A DNA stretch of 64,000 bases. It comes from JBBRCE01 sp038205115. Its GTDB lineage: Bacteria > Planctomycetota > Planctomycetia > Pirellulales > JBBRCE01. The first letter of the stretch is position 1, and every line of letters begins with the position of its first letter. The notes beneath the pieces are model-generated. The model did not search any database and was not told the DNA's origin. It saw nothing but the letters and a program-made list of their open reading frames with translations. The position numbers and the translations under genes are program-made. This document shows, one piece after another, positions 7,002 to 15,665 of the stretch. The stretch is taken from positions 75,953-139,952 of the forward strand of contig JBBRCE010000008.1 in NCBI GenBank assembly GCA_038205115.1. The letters are read 5' to 3'.

Positions 7002-10000
7002 TTAGACGATCGTTTCGAAAGTGGTTGTCGTCAGTCCGGCGGTGAACACATTGCCCTGGTTCGAAAGCACGTCGCTATCTTGACCGCCATCAATCGATGA
7101 TTTGAGTTTGACGGTGGTGCCCTTGATTAGCGTCACATCGCTGCCGGCGCCCAGCGCGGCAAACAGTTGATCCAGGATCGACGTGCTGACGGTCAGCATG
7201 TCGTTGCCCGCACCGGAGTTGGCCACCAGTGCGCCGGCCTTGGTGTTGATCAAGCTCTGCGTGTCGGCGCCTGAACCGGAGACGAAGTAAATTGCACCGG
7301 TGGCAATGGAGTTGGAAACGATAATCGTGTTGTTGCCTTCGCCACCGTCCAGCGTGAGGGTCGACTTCAGGTTGCTGGAGACCATGGCCAGGTAATCGAT
7401 GCCGGCGCCGCCGCTGAAGACCGCCGCACCGGTCGAACCGCCCATCACGACGCTAATCAGATCGTTGCCGTCTCCGCCGTTGAGCGTCCACTTGCCCACC
7501 ACCGGGACTTGGGTCTGCTGAATGAGATCGTCGCCCGCGCCGGCTGTGATGGTCAGGTCTTTTCCGGTGAATCCGCCAAAGGTGGTGATTTGATCGTTGC
7601 CGCTGCCAGAAACGATGGTTTGATTGCCCATCACAAACGTGTTGGCCACCAGCAAGACGTTGGCGCCGTCGCCAGCGTTGATCGAAAGGTCGCCGGTGAT
7701 CTGATTGAGGGCCGCTTGCCCTAAACGGATATCATCGTTTCCGCCGCCGGTGGTGATGATCACGCTGCCTGGCACGAGCACGTTATCCAAGCGGATAATG
7801 TCGTTGCCGCCCTGCGAGAAATCGATCAGCACGCTGCCGGTCACGCCGGTGACCGTCAGCGAACCGTTGGAACTGCCGGCAATGGACGAGGCAACGGTGC
7901 CATTATTCAGCCCGATGATGGTGAACTGGCCGGGATTTCCGGTGCCTTGCACTTCGACGGCGTTGGCCGACGAATCGCCGGTGATTTGTAGATTGCCGTT
8001 CACAACCTGCACGTTAATGATGTTGCCGCTGGCCGTGGCGAACAGCAAGCCTTGCGCGGCATATTGGGCCACGTAGGCGGGCAGCAGTCCGCGCTCGCCG
8101 AAGTTGAAGTTGGTGGCATTCGAACCGGCCGGCAGAAAGACGCTGACGAAATTGTCGTTCTGCGCGGTCGCGCCAAACGCCGGCGTGCCAATGGAATCGA
8201 TCCCGTCGACAAACGCCACGGGCTGCGCTTCGCTGACCAGATAAGTGCCCTTCACCAAATTGGCAAAGTAGTAGTTGCCGTCCGAACTCGTTTGTACCGT
8301 GCGGGTGAATGAGAGCGCGCCGTCGGTCTTGGTGACGGTGACGGTCACGCCGCCGATGCCCACTTCGCCTGCGTCACGGACGCCATTGTTGTTGGCGTCG
8401 ACGTACACAGCGCCGGAGAGCGTGGCGGGATCACCCACCACGAGATTCAGCGTGGCAATGTTGGAAAACACGCCATCGTTGTCTTTGACTTTGTAAGTCA
8501 ACTGATCCAAGCCGGCAAAGCCCGTGGCGGGCGTATATTTGATTTGCGTTTTGCCACTGACCGTGACCACGCTGGCCGTGCCGTAGAGCGGATTGCTGAC
8601 AATGGTTAGCGTGCTGGGCACGATCGCGCCGTCGATGTCCAGGTCTTTATCGTTGGCCAGTACATCCACCGTGACCGGAACGAGTTCTGGAGTCTTGGCG
8701 CTGTCGTCGGCGGCAATCGGCACCTTGTTGACGCGCAGCACAGTGAGATTCACCGTGACGGTATTGGATACTCCGCCTTCGCCATCGCTGACTTTGTAAG
8801 TAAACGAATCCGGGCCAAAGTACAAATAATTGCCGGTATACGTCGCCAAGCCGGTCAGCGGATCGACGGCCACAACGCCGTGCAAGGGACTGGTGACGAT
8901 GGTCACCGCGCCAACGTTGACGCCCACATCATCAGTATCGTTTTGAAGAATGTTCAGCGTCGTGGGAGTTTCTTGCAGCACGCTGGCAAACGTGTCGGGG
9001 TTGGCGACTGGTGGCGCATTGATGCGAATCGTCACCGTGGCAACGTTCGAAGTGCCTTGAGGAGTGTTGCTGTCTTTAACGGTGTAGGTGAAGCTGTCCG
9101 AACCGCTGAAATTCGGATTCGGCGTGTAGCTGATTGTCCCGATGGAATTCACGGAGGCCGTGCCATTGGTGGGCGCGGTGCCAATGACGAGCGTCGACAC
9201 CAACAAGCTGCCGTCCAGATCCTTATCGTTTCCCAACACATTCAACGTGTTGTTGACCGAATTCTTCTGCACGATAAAGCTATCGTTGCCGGCAACCGGC
9301 GGATGGTTGACGAACGTCACCGTCAGCGAGACCGTGGCCGGCGCGGAGACGCCGCCATCGACGCTCGTCACCGTATACCGAAAGGAGTCCTGCCCGAAGT
9401 ACAGCGAGTTGCCGGTGTACGTGACAACGTTGCCCGCACCCACCTTCACCGTGCCGTGCGCGGGCGCGGTGGTGATGTTGACGGTGCTGAAACCGCTCTT
9501 ACCGGGATCCGTGTCGTTAGACAAAACATTGATTGGCGTGGCAACCTCTTCGGCCGCAAAAACCGATTCCGGATTGGCCACCGGCGGCGCGGCAATCACG
9601 TTAAACGTGACCGTCGTGGGCTGTGTGTACAGCGGACCAATGTTGTTGTCTTGCACCTTGTAGGTCAGCGAATCGGAGCCGAAATAACCGAGCGTCGGCG
9701 TGTATTTGAGGTTGTTCGTCACCGGATCGAACGAAGCCGTGCCGTGCGAAGGCCCGGTGAGAATCACGGCGGTCGAACGATTGACCGGACTGCCCGAAGG
9801 GGCGTCCACGTCGGTGTCGTTGGCCAACACGTCGGTCGTGGTGGTGAGCGCCACAACCGACGAATTGCTGGCCGTTACCGAGTCGGCCACGCCGACCGGC
9901 GCTTGATTGAAGAAGTTGACTTGCAGGTTGACCGTCGCTGGTTGCGAAACAGCATTCTGATAATCTTTAACGGTGTAGGTGAAGCTATCCGAACCGAAGT

Positions 10001-10793
10001 AGCCCAGCGTCGGCGTGTACGTGGCTTTGCCGGTGGCGACATTAAAGCCGGCGGTGCCGTGCAACGGTTGCGTCGTGATTACCACGCTGCCGGGATTCAC
10101 CGCCACGTCGTCGGTGTCGTTGGCGAGGACATCAATCACCTGCGTCACGTTTTGGTTCGCGGATGAATTATCGGCTCTGGCGGTCGGCGCGGAATTAGAC
10201 CGCGTGGTGAGCGTGATGTCGATAATGTACGTGCCAAAATTGAATGTGTCGTAACCCGGGCCGGTGTCGGCCACCCGCGGGTCGGTCGGCAAGTCGAGCG
10301 GCGAGCCAAAAAACGCATAGGCGCCGACCACAACGTAATAATTGTCGGAACTGATGACGTTGTAGAACAGCGCGCTGTCGGGCGAAGTCCCCGAGGCATT
10401 GTCGTTGGCGGCTAACAACGCGCCGGACGAATTGTAGAGCCCTAAGATCGTATCGGCCGAGTTCTGATCGGTGGTCGTGGTCACGGTCAGGGTTTGACCC
10501 GACGCGGCGCTCAACTGGTAGATATCAAAGTCGCCGCCCGAAAACGCATAAGGCCCGTCGCCAATGTAGGCCGTTGCTTCGGCCGTGGTCGTTACGGTCA
10601 AATAGGGGCTCAGCGTGGTCGGCGTGGCGGTCGCCAAAGTGTCGTTGGATTCCACCGCCGTGAGAAAAACCGTCAGCATATTGCGAGCCTCAAGCGACTC
10701 CAGCAACGGCCGACGCGCAAAGACGCGACGAAAACCGGAATTCTTTCGACCAGCAACAGACGATTTTGCTCGACGCGCGAACGAAGACCACAT
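7002..10793 (-). CDS. Large secreted surface protein with cadherin-like (Big_9) repeats and an SdrD-B-like domain
   Basis: The 1263-aa protein begins with a basic leader and the motif RPLLESLEARNMLTV (about 28-42), the planctomycete-type N-terminal 'LExLEAR' sorting segment. A pre-peptidase-like beta domain follows (about 45-195, ESNDTLATATP...). Then come six tandem Ig/cadherin-like repeats of the Big_9 type, each carrying a VLANDTD-like motif (for example IDVLANDTDD, TDVLANDTDVD, INVLSNDTDP, VDVLANDKDLD). Next is an SdrD-B-like domain (YVDANNNGVRDAGEVGIGG), and the last ~350 residues are Gly/Asn/Asp-rich and strand-forming, reminiscent of calcium-binding or beta-helix regions (GGNDIIRL, GDGNDLISVV). 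It is presumably exported and attached to the cell surface. The ligand is unknown. Confidence 0.9.
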   Translation of the reverse strand: MWSSFARRAKSSVAGRKNSGFRRVFARRPLLESLEARNMLTVFLTAVESNDTLATATPTTLSPYLTVTTTAEATAYIGDGPYAFSGGDFDIYQLSAASGQTLTVTTTTDQNSADTILGLYNSSGALLAANDNASGTSPDSALFYNVISSDNYYVVVGAYAFFGSPLDLPTDPRVADTGPGYDTFNFGTYIIDITLTTRSNSAPTARADNSSANQNVTQVIDVLANDTDDVAVNPGSVVITTQPLHGTAGFNVATGKATYTPTLGYFGSDSFTYTVKDYQNAVSQPATVNLQVNFFNQAPVGVADSVTASNSSVVALTTTTDVLANDTDVDAPSGSPVNRSTAVILTGPSHGTASFDPVTNNLKYTPTLGYFGSDSLTYKVQDNNIGPLYTQPTTVTFNVIAAPPVANPESVFAAEEVATPINVLSNDTDPGKSGFSTVNITTAPAHGTVKVGAGNVVTYTGNSLYFGQDSFRYTVTSVDGGVSAPATVSLTVTFVNHPPVAGNDSFIVQKNSVNNTLNVLGNDKDLDGSLLVSTLVIGTAPTNGTASVNSIGTISYTPNPNFSGSDSFTYTVKDSNTPQGTSNVATVTIRINAPPVANPDTFASVLQETPTTLNILQNDTDDVGVNVGAVTIVTSPLHGVVAVDPLTGLATYTGNYLYFGPDSFTYKVSDGEGGVSNTVTVNLTVLRVNKVPIAADDSAKTPELVPVTVDVLANDKDLDIDGAIVPSTLTIVSNPLYGTASVVTVSGKTQIKYTPATGFAGLDQLTYKVKDNDGVFSNIATLNLVVGDPATLSGAVYVDANNNGVRDAGEVGIGGVTVTVTKTDGALSFTRTVQTSSDGNYYFANLVKGTYLVSEAQPVAFVDGIDSIGTPAFGATAQNDNFVSVFLPAGSNATNFNFGERGLLPAYVAQYAAQGLLFATASGNIINVQVVNGNLQITGDSSANAVEVQGTGNPGQFTIIGLNNGTVASSIAGSSNGSLTVTGVTGSVLIDFSQGGNDIIRLDNVLVPGSVIITTGGGNDDIRLGQAALNQITGDLSINAGDGANVLLVANTFVMGNQTIVSGSGNDQITTFGGFTGKDLTITAGAGDDLIQQTQVPVVGKWTLNGGDGNDLISVVMGGSTGAAVFSGGAGIDYLAMVSSNLKSTLTLDGGEGNNTIIVSNSIATGAIYFVSGSGADTQSLINTKAGALVANSGAGNDMLTVSTSILDQLFAALGAGSDVTLIKGTTVKLKSSIDGGQDSDVLSNQGNVFTAGLTTTTFETIV

Positions 10794-11205
10794 ACGGAAA
10801 CCTCAAAAGGCAAGGATGGACGCGGTAGGGCGATTGCCGGCGATCAGCGCCGAGAGCGGGCAGGAATATCCATCATCATGGGCAACGCTTACCCATCCAT
10901 CATAGTCGCTACCGCAACTCCGTCCAAGAACTTTTGCGGATAGACGCACTCGATTCAACCGACAAAATCCGTTTTTTCGCCCAGCAAACGTGTTCCTCGC
11001 ACCTCGGTCGCCGTGCGGATACTGTCGCGAGCGCATCGGCAAGCGGCAGTTGGCGGCTTGGCGTGCGTCTGCAGAGCGAACCGCTAATTCCGGCAACTTT
11101 CAATCGCTAACGCGGCAAGTATAATGGCTTGAGCGATCAAATTGAGCCTGACGTTGGCGTCAGACCGTTTGATGGCTGTGGTTGCTGCACCGTAAAAGTG
11201 GTGGC
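10794..11205. other. Divergent intergenic region
   Basis: No supported gene. It separates the minus-strand surface protein gene from the plus-strand GYF protein gene. It contains a perfect TATAAT (11120-11125) and, just after it, the imperfect palindrome TGACGTTGGCGTCA at about 11151-11164. Confidence 0.55.
11120..11125 (+). promoter_or_regulatory. Candidate -10 box for the zinc-ribbon/GYF gene
   Basis: A perfect TATAAT 80 bp upstream of the ATG at 11206, with a poor -35 hexamer (CTTTCA) at 17 bp. The palindromic TGACGTTGGCGTCA just downstream could be an operator. Confidence 0.45.
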
Positions 11206-12183
11206 ATGGGAATACGCGTTGTTTGCCCCAATGGGCATAAGCTGAACGTCAAGTCGTTTCTGGCTGGCAAAAAGGGCATTTGCCCACATTGTCAGGCCCG
11301 TTTCGAAATCCCCGCGCCGGCGGGCGATTCGCACGCGCCTGCTCCGGCCCCCGAGCCGCTGGGCGGCGACGCGGAACTGGATGTCGGCGACCCGTTTGCT
11401 GGCCTCCAATTAGACAACGCTGTCACTCCCGCGCCAGCGAACAACCCGCTTACAACCGCCGCGCCGTCGCCGGCTGCCGATCCGGCCGCTTTCGCCGCCA
11501 CATTGAACGCGCAGCCCGAATCCGCGCCTATGTACGCGGGAGATCCCTTTTCGCAACTTGAGATCACGCCCGAACTCACCAATCCGATTGCGGCGCCAAC
11601 CGATTACGTGCCCACGCCAGCGGCGATTGCCACCGCCGCGCCGGTTACCGTTGCCGTTGCGGCCGACCCGCTGTTAGAAGCGCCCGGCGCAAATTGGTAT
11701 TTGCGGCCGATCACGGGCGGACAATTTGGCCCCGCGCAGCCCGAGATCATGCGGCAATGGCTGCACGAAGGGCGTGTCAGCGGCGATTCGTTGGTCTGGC
11801 GTGAAGGCTGGACGGATTGGGTCGCGGCCGATACCGTGTTCAGCCAATTTGCGCCGGTGGCGCAACCGGCTGTCGCCGCGCCGCAAGCCGCGAGCGGGCC
11901 GATTTATTCGCCAGCGAACGACCAACTCACATCAGCGCCCAGCCTGTCGCAGGCGCACGACGTGGTGCCGCGAACCGCCCGTCGAACCAAGAAAAAAGGC
12001 CCGTCGCCCATGGTCGTGGTTTGTACGGCGTTAGGCATTGGTATTTTTCTGCTGTCGATTCTCGCCGCGGCCATCTATTTCGCCACCCGCGATAAAGACA
12101 GCAAGACGAAATCCGCGCGGCCACTTCGCACCTCGGTGGCAGTCCACCAGGCCGCGACTCGGGCGTTGCCCGCGCGCGGCTGA
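11206..12183 (+). CDS. Zinc-ribbon and GYF-domain membrane protein
   Basis: The 325-aa protein starts at ATG 11206; a TTG eight codons upstream is possible but would add residues before the conserved start. The N-terminus IRVVCPNGHKLNVKSFLAGK with C7, C26 and C29 is a zinc-ribbon-like module typical of planctomycete proteins. A long Pro/Ala-rich linker follows. A GYF_2 domain (163-212, WYLRPITGGQFGP ... WVAADTVF) is usually a proline-peptide or partner-binding module. A single membrane helix (269-293) then precedes a short basic tail. The linker and domain order suggest a membrane-anchored adaptor facing the cytoplasm; its partner is unknown. purH follows 110 bp downstream on the same strand. 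Confidence 0.82.
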   Translation: MGIRVVCPNGHKLNVKSFLAGKKGICPHCQARFEIPAPAGDSHAPAPAPEPLGGDAELDVGDPFAGLQLDNAVTPAPANNPLTTAAPSPAADPAAFAATLNAQPESAPMYAGDPFSQLEITPELTNPIAAPTDYVPTPAAIATAAPVTVAVAADPLLEAPGANWYLRPITGGQFGPAQPEIMRQWLHEGRVSGDSLVWREGWTDWVAADTVFSQFAPVAQPAVAAPQAASGPIYSPANDQLTSAPSLSQAHDVVPRTARRTKKKGPSPMVVVCTALGIGIFLLSILAAAIYFATRDKDSKTKSARPLRTSVAVHQAATRALPARG

Positions 12184-12293
12184 GATCGCGCGGTGGCGGC
12201 GGTTGACCATCTACGGTCCAACGATTAAACCATAGCAAGCGGATTTTAAGTCCAAGTTTGCCGCTGGTTAATCGTTTTAAGCGGGGCCTGCCG

Positions 12294-13889
12294 ATGTCGA
12301 ATGTCGCCCTAAAGAATGCCATCATCAGCGTCAGCGATAAGCTGGGGCTCACGCCGTTTGTCGCCGGTTTGACGGCGGCCGGAGTGAAAATTTACAGCAC
12401 CGGCGGCACTCGCAAATACTTGCGCGACGAAGGTTTTGAGGTGGTCGATATTGCCGAGTACACCGGCTTTCCAGAAATGATGGATGGCCGCGTGAAAACG
12501 CTGCACCCACGAATTTTTGCCGGCATTCTCAGTCGCCAAAATCACCCCGCGGATCTCGCAGCGCTGGTCGAACACCAGATTCAACAATTTCAATTGGTGC
12601 TAGTGAATTTGTATCCGTTCGAAGCCACCGTGGCACGGGCAGGCGTGACCGACGCCGAGGCAATCGAAAACATCGACATCGGCGGCCCGTCGTTGATTCG
12701 CGCGGCGGCCAAGAATCACGCTTTTACAACCGTGGCCACATCGACCGAGCAATATGCCGAGATTCTGGCCGAAGTCAACTCTGCTGGCGGCACGTCGCTG
12801 GCGCTGCGTCGCAAACTGGCCGGCGAAGCTTTCGAGCGAACTGCCCGTTACGATCGGGCCATCGCCAATTATTTTGCTCGCACCGGCACCAGCGAAAATC
12901 AAGATTCACCGCCAGCCGACGCGTTTCCGGAGTCGCTTCATCTGCAGCTTTCGCGAGTGCAAGTGTTGCGATACGGCGAAAATCCGCATCAGTCGGCCGC
13001 GCTTTATCGCCTGGCGGACGAACAGCCCAAGGCCAATCTGGTGCAGGCGCGGCAACTCGCCGGCAAGGAACTTTCTTACAATAACCTGCTGGACCTGGAC
13101 GCGGCGCTGGCCATTGCCAAGAGTTTGCCCAACCTGGCTGCCGCGGTGATCAAGCACAATAATCCTTGCGGCGCGTCGTCGGCCGAATCGGCGGCGGTGG
13201 CGATTCGTCGCGCCATCGACGGCGACCCGCAGAGCGCGTTTGGCGGTGTAATCGGTTTCAATTGCACCGTCGATGCCGCAGCGGCCGATGTGCTGGTCGA
13301 TCCGGCGAACTTTGTCGAAGCCATCGTCGCGCCGCACTTCACGCCGGAAGCGGTCGAAATCTTGACTACGCGCCCTAAATGGAAAGCGAACGTCCGGCTG
13401 ATGGAATGCGGCGAACTGGGCCAAACCGCGCCGCAGTGGGAGCATCGACGTCTCTCGGGCGGAATGCTGGTGCAACAAGCCGATTCGCTGCCCGATCCAC
13501 AAAGCGAGTGGCAGATCGTCACCGCCACGCGCCCGACCGCCGCGCAGATGGCCGATTTGCAATTTGGCTGGGCCGTGGTGCGGCACGTCAAATCCAATGC
13601 AATTGTCATCGCTCAAAATCGCTCGCTGTCGGGCGTGGGCGCAGGACAGATGAGCCGCGTGGATGCAGTTGAAATCGCGCTCAAAAAAGCCGGCGAACGC
13701 GCGCGCGGAGCCATTTTGGCTTCCGATGCGTTTTTTCCTTTTGCCGATTCCATCCAGCAAGCTGCCGCCGCTGGCATCTCGGCCGTCATTCAGCCCGGCG
13801 GCTCGCGTCGCGATGAAGAAGTGATTGCCGCCTGCAACGCGCATCAGATTGCCATGATTTTCACAGGCCGCCGTCATTTCAAGCACTAA
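12294..13889 (+). CDS. purH: Bifunctional AICAR formyltransferase / IMP cyclohydrolase
   Basis: The 531-aa protein catalyses the last two steps of IMP synthesis. The N-terminal cyclohydrolase domain (about 1-205) begins ALKNAIISVSDKLGL and contains YSTGGTRKYLRDEG and FPEMMDGRVKTLHP. The C-terminal transformylase domain contains RYGENPHQSAALY, the catalytic KHNNPCG motif, SAFGGVIGFN and the terminal DAFFPFADS and QPGGSRRDEE blocks. The usual family length is 510-530, so the ATG at 12294 is preferred over a TTG twelve codons upstream. trpC follows after only 5 bp, implying cotranscription. Confidence 0.97.
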   Translation: MSNVALKNAIISVSDKLGLTPFVAGLTAAGVKIYSTGGTRKYLRDEGFEVVDIAEYTGFPEMMDGRVKTLHPRIFAGILSRQNHPADLAALVEHQIQQFQLVLVNLYPFEATVARAGVTDAEAIENIDIGGPSLIRAAAKNHAFTTVATSTEQYAEILAEVNSAGGTSLALRRKLAGEAFERTARYDRAIANYFARTGTSENQDSPPADAFPESLHLQLSRVQVLRYGENPHQSAALYRLADEQPKANLVQARQLAGKELSYNNLLDLDAALAIAKSLPNLAAAVIKHNNPCGASSAESAAVAIRRAIDGDPQSAFGGVIGFNCTVDAAAADVLVDPANFVEAIVAPHFTPEAVEILTTRPKWKANVRLMECGELGQTAPQWEHRRLSGGMLVQQADSLPDPQSEWQIVTATRPTAAQMADLQFGWAVVRHVKSNAIVIAQNRSLSGVGAGQMSRVDAVEIALKKAGERARGAILASDAFFPFADSIQQAAAAGISAVIQPGGSRRDEEVIAACNAHQIAMIFTGRRHFKH

Positions 13890-13894
13890 ATCGC

Positions 13895-14680
13895 ATGCCT
13901 AACATTCTCGATCAGATCGTGGCGACTAAGCAGCGGGAAATTGCGGCCAGCAAAGCCCGTTTGCCGTTGGTCGAATTGCGTAGCCAACTGGCGGGCGCCC
14001 CGCCGGTCCGCGATTTTTTTGCCGCGCTCAATCAACCCGGCCCGATTCGGTTAATTGCCGAAGTCAAAAAAGCCAGCCCTTCCAAAGGCGTGATTCGCCA
14101 GGATTTTGACCCCGTTGCCATCGCGCGAATTTACGAGCGCCACGGCGCTCGTTGTTTGAGCGTGTTGACCGACACAGATTATTTTCAAGGCAGCCTGGAT
14201 CACCTGCGACAGATTCGCGCCGCGGTGCAGTTGCCGGTGCTCCGCAAAGACTTCATTCTCGACAGCTATCAATTGGTGGAAGCCCGCGTGGCCGGTGCCG
14301 ACGCCGTGCTGCTGATTGCCGAATGTCTCGACGATTGCAACCTCCGCAAGTTGCACAACGAAGCGCTCGAACTCGGTTTGACACCGCTGGTTGAACTGTA
14401 CGAGCCGGCAAACCTGCCGCGCGTGCTGCAGGCCGGCGCCACGCTGATTGGCGTTAACAATCGTGATTTGCGCACCTTCGAAGTCGATCTGCAGCACACG
14501 ATTCGCCTTCGCGGCCAAATCCCCACAAACTGTCTACTGGTGGGCGAGAGCGGCATTCGCGCGCGTTCCGATGCGCTCCTGCTGCAGTCGGCTGGCGTCG
14601 ATGCCATGCTGGTGGGCGAGTCGCTGATGTCGCAGCGCGATATCGGCCAGGCGGTGGATGCGCTGCTGGGCAACGTCTGA
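13895..14680 (+). CDS. trpC: Indole-3-glycerol-phosphate synthase
   Basis: The 261-aa TIM-barrel enzyme closes the anthranilate-derived ring to indole-3-glycerol phosphate in tryptophan synthesis. Landmarks are the KKASPSKG strand-loop (with the catalytic Lys), LSVLTDTDYFQGS, VLRKDFILDSYQ with the general-acid Lys, AEC, the GVNNRDLRTFEVD motif and the phosphate-binding ESGIRARSDA segment. Length is typical for a monofunctional TrpC. It starts 5 bp after purH, so it is likely translated from the same mRNA. No other trp gene is present here, so tryptophan genes are dispersed in this genome. A GACGCA/TGCGTC hairpin lies just downstream. Confidence 0.96.
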   Translation: MPNILDQIVATKQREIAASKARLPLVELRSQLAGAPPVRDFFAALNQPGPIRLIAEVKKASPSKGVIRQDFDPVAIARIYERHGARCLSVLTDTDYFQGSLDHLRQIRAAVQLPVLRKDFILDSYQLVEARVAGADAVLLIAECLDDCNLRKLHNEALELGLTPLVELYEPANLPRVLQAGATLIGVNNRDLRTFEVDLQHTIRLRGQIPTNCLLVGESGIRARSDALLLQSAGVDAMLVGESLMSQRDIGQAVDALLGNV

Positions 14681-14709
14681 GCCCGCCTGCGCCCGAGCGT
14701 CAACGCATG

Positions 14710-14726
14710 CGACGCAGCTTGCGTCG
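14710..14726. other. Short palindromic hairpin between convergent genes
   Basis: CGACGCA-GCT-TGCGTCG forms a perfect 7-bp stem with a 3-nt loop, between the convergent trpC and LOG-family genes. There is no U-tract on either side, so it is not a classic intrinsic terminator; it resembles the hairpins near 51754 and 51873. Confidence 0.5.
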
Positions 14727-14757
14727 GCAAAAATGTGACGCTGCCGCGCTTCGGCAA

Positions 14758-15621
14758 TCAGCTTGCGCCAGTGCCGGAACGAAAATCATCCGCATGAAAA
14801 TCCACGATGATCGACCAGGCTTCGTCGGGCGTTTCGGCAAAGTGAATCAGTTTGAGATCGTCGTCGGCAATGACGCCTTCGTCGGCCAAAAACTGGAAGT
14901 TGACGACACTTCGCCAATAGTCGCCGCCAAACAGCACGACCGGAATCGGCTGCATGCGGTTGGTTTGCCGCAGCGTCAAGGCGTCGAACAATTCGTCCAT
15001 CGTGCCAAAGCCGCCGGGAAATGCCACCAGCGCTTTGGCCCGCAGCAGGAAGTGCAGCTTTCGCATGCCAAAGTAATGAAACTGAAAACACAGCGCCGGC
15101 GTGATATACGGGTTTGGCACTTGTTCGTGCGGCAAGGAAATGTTCAAGCCCACCGACTTGCAGCCGACTTCGAAGGCGCCGCGATTGGCCGCTTCCATGA
15201 TGCCGGGTCCGCCGCCGGTCACCATGACGTAGTCGTGCCGATCGCTGGTTTGGCTATCCAGCGAGACAATCTCGGCGAATTTGCGGGCCGCATCGTAAAA
15301 TGGGCTTTTGGCGACGATCCGCTCCGCCCGCGAAACTTCGCGTGCAAAGGCGGCATTCTCGGGATGTTCGGTGGCCGCTAATTGGGCGGCGGCCAGCCGG
15401 GCCTCGGCTTGCTCACGCTCGACAATCCGTGTGCCGCCAAACACCACCACCGTGCTCGTGACCCGCTGCTCTTTGAGCGCCATTTCCGGCTTCAGCAGTT
15501 CCAACTGCATCCGCACTGCGCGCAACTCCGGACGCTGCAAAAACGCCGTATCCAACTCCGCCAGGCGATAGGTGGGCGATGCCAGAATTGCGTCGAGATT
15601 TGCCGTGCGTGGATCAGACAT
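14758..15621 (-). CDS. LOG-family protein (putative nucleotide 5'-monophosphate phosphoribohydrolase)
   Basis: The 287-aa protein contains the two hallmark motifs of the LOG / 'lysine decarboxylase-like' Rossmann family: GGGPGIMEAANRGA (nucleotide loop) and PGGFGTMDE (catalytic). Family members release the base from nucleoside 5'-monophosphates. The roughly 100-residue N-terminal extension before the core is seen in the larger bacterial subfamily. Some members of that subfamily act on AMP or pyrimidine nucleotides, so the cytokinin label should not be assumed. ATG at 15621 is the natural start. The gene is convergent with trpC and lies 44 bp downstream of the stop-side neighbour region of the sulfatase locus only by orientation; no operon link is evident. 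Confidence 0.85.
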   Translation of the reverse strand: MSDPRTANLDAILASPTYRLAELDTAFLQRPELRAVRMQLELLKPEMALKEQRVTSTVVVFGGTRIVEREQAEARLAAAQLAATEHPENAAFAREVSRAERIVAKSPFYDAARKFAEIVSLDSQTSDRHDYVMVTGGGPGIMEAANRGAFEVGCKSVGLNISLPHEQVPNPYITPALCFQFHYFGMRKLHFLLRAKALVAFPGGFGTMDELFDALTLRQTNRMQPIPVVLFGGDYWRSVVNFQFLADEGVIADDDLKLIHFAETPDEAWSIIVDFHADDFRSGTGAS

Positions 15622-15665
15622 TGGCCAGCGTACCGCGATGAATTGCTCGAAACGTCAACGGTCGA

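Noticed and set aside
11151..11164. TGACGTTGGCGTCA as a defined operator
   Set aside because: The palindrome is short and no regulator gene is linked; recorded only within the intergenic note.
14710..14726. Hairpin downstream of trpC as an intrinsic terminator
   Set aside because: No run of T on the transcribed side in either direction; kept only as a palindrome.
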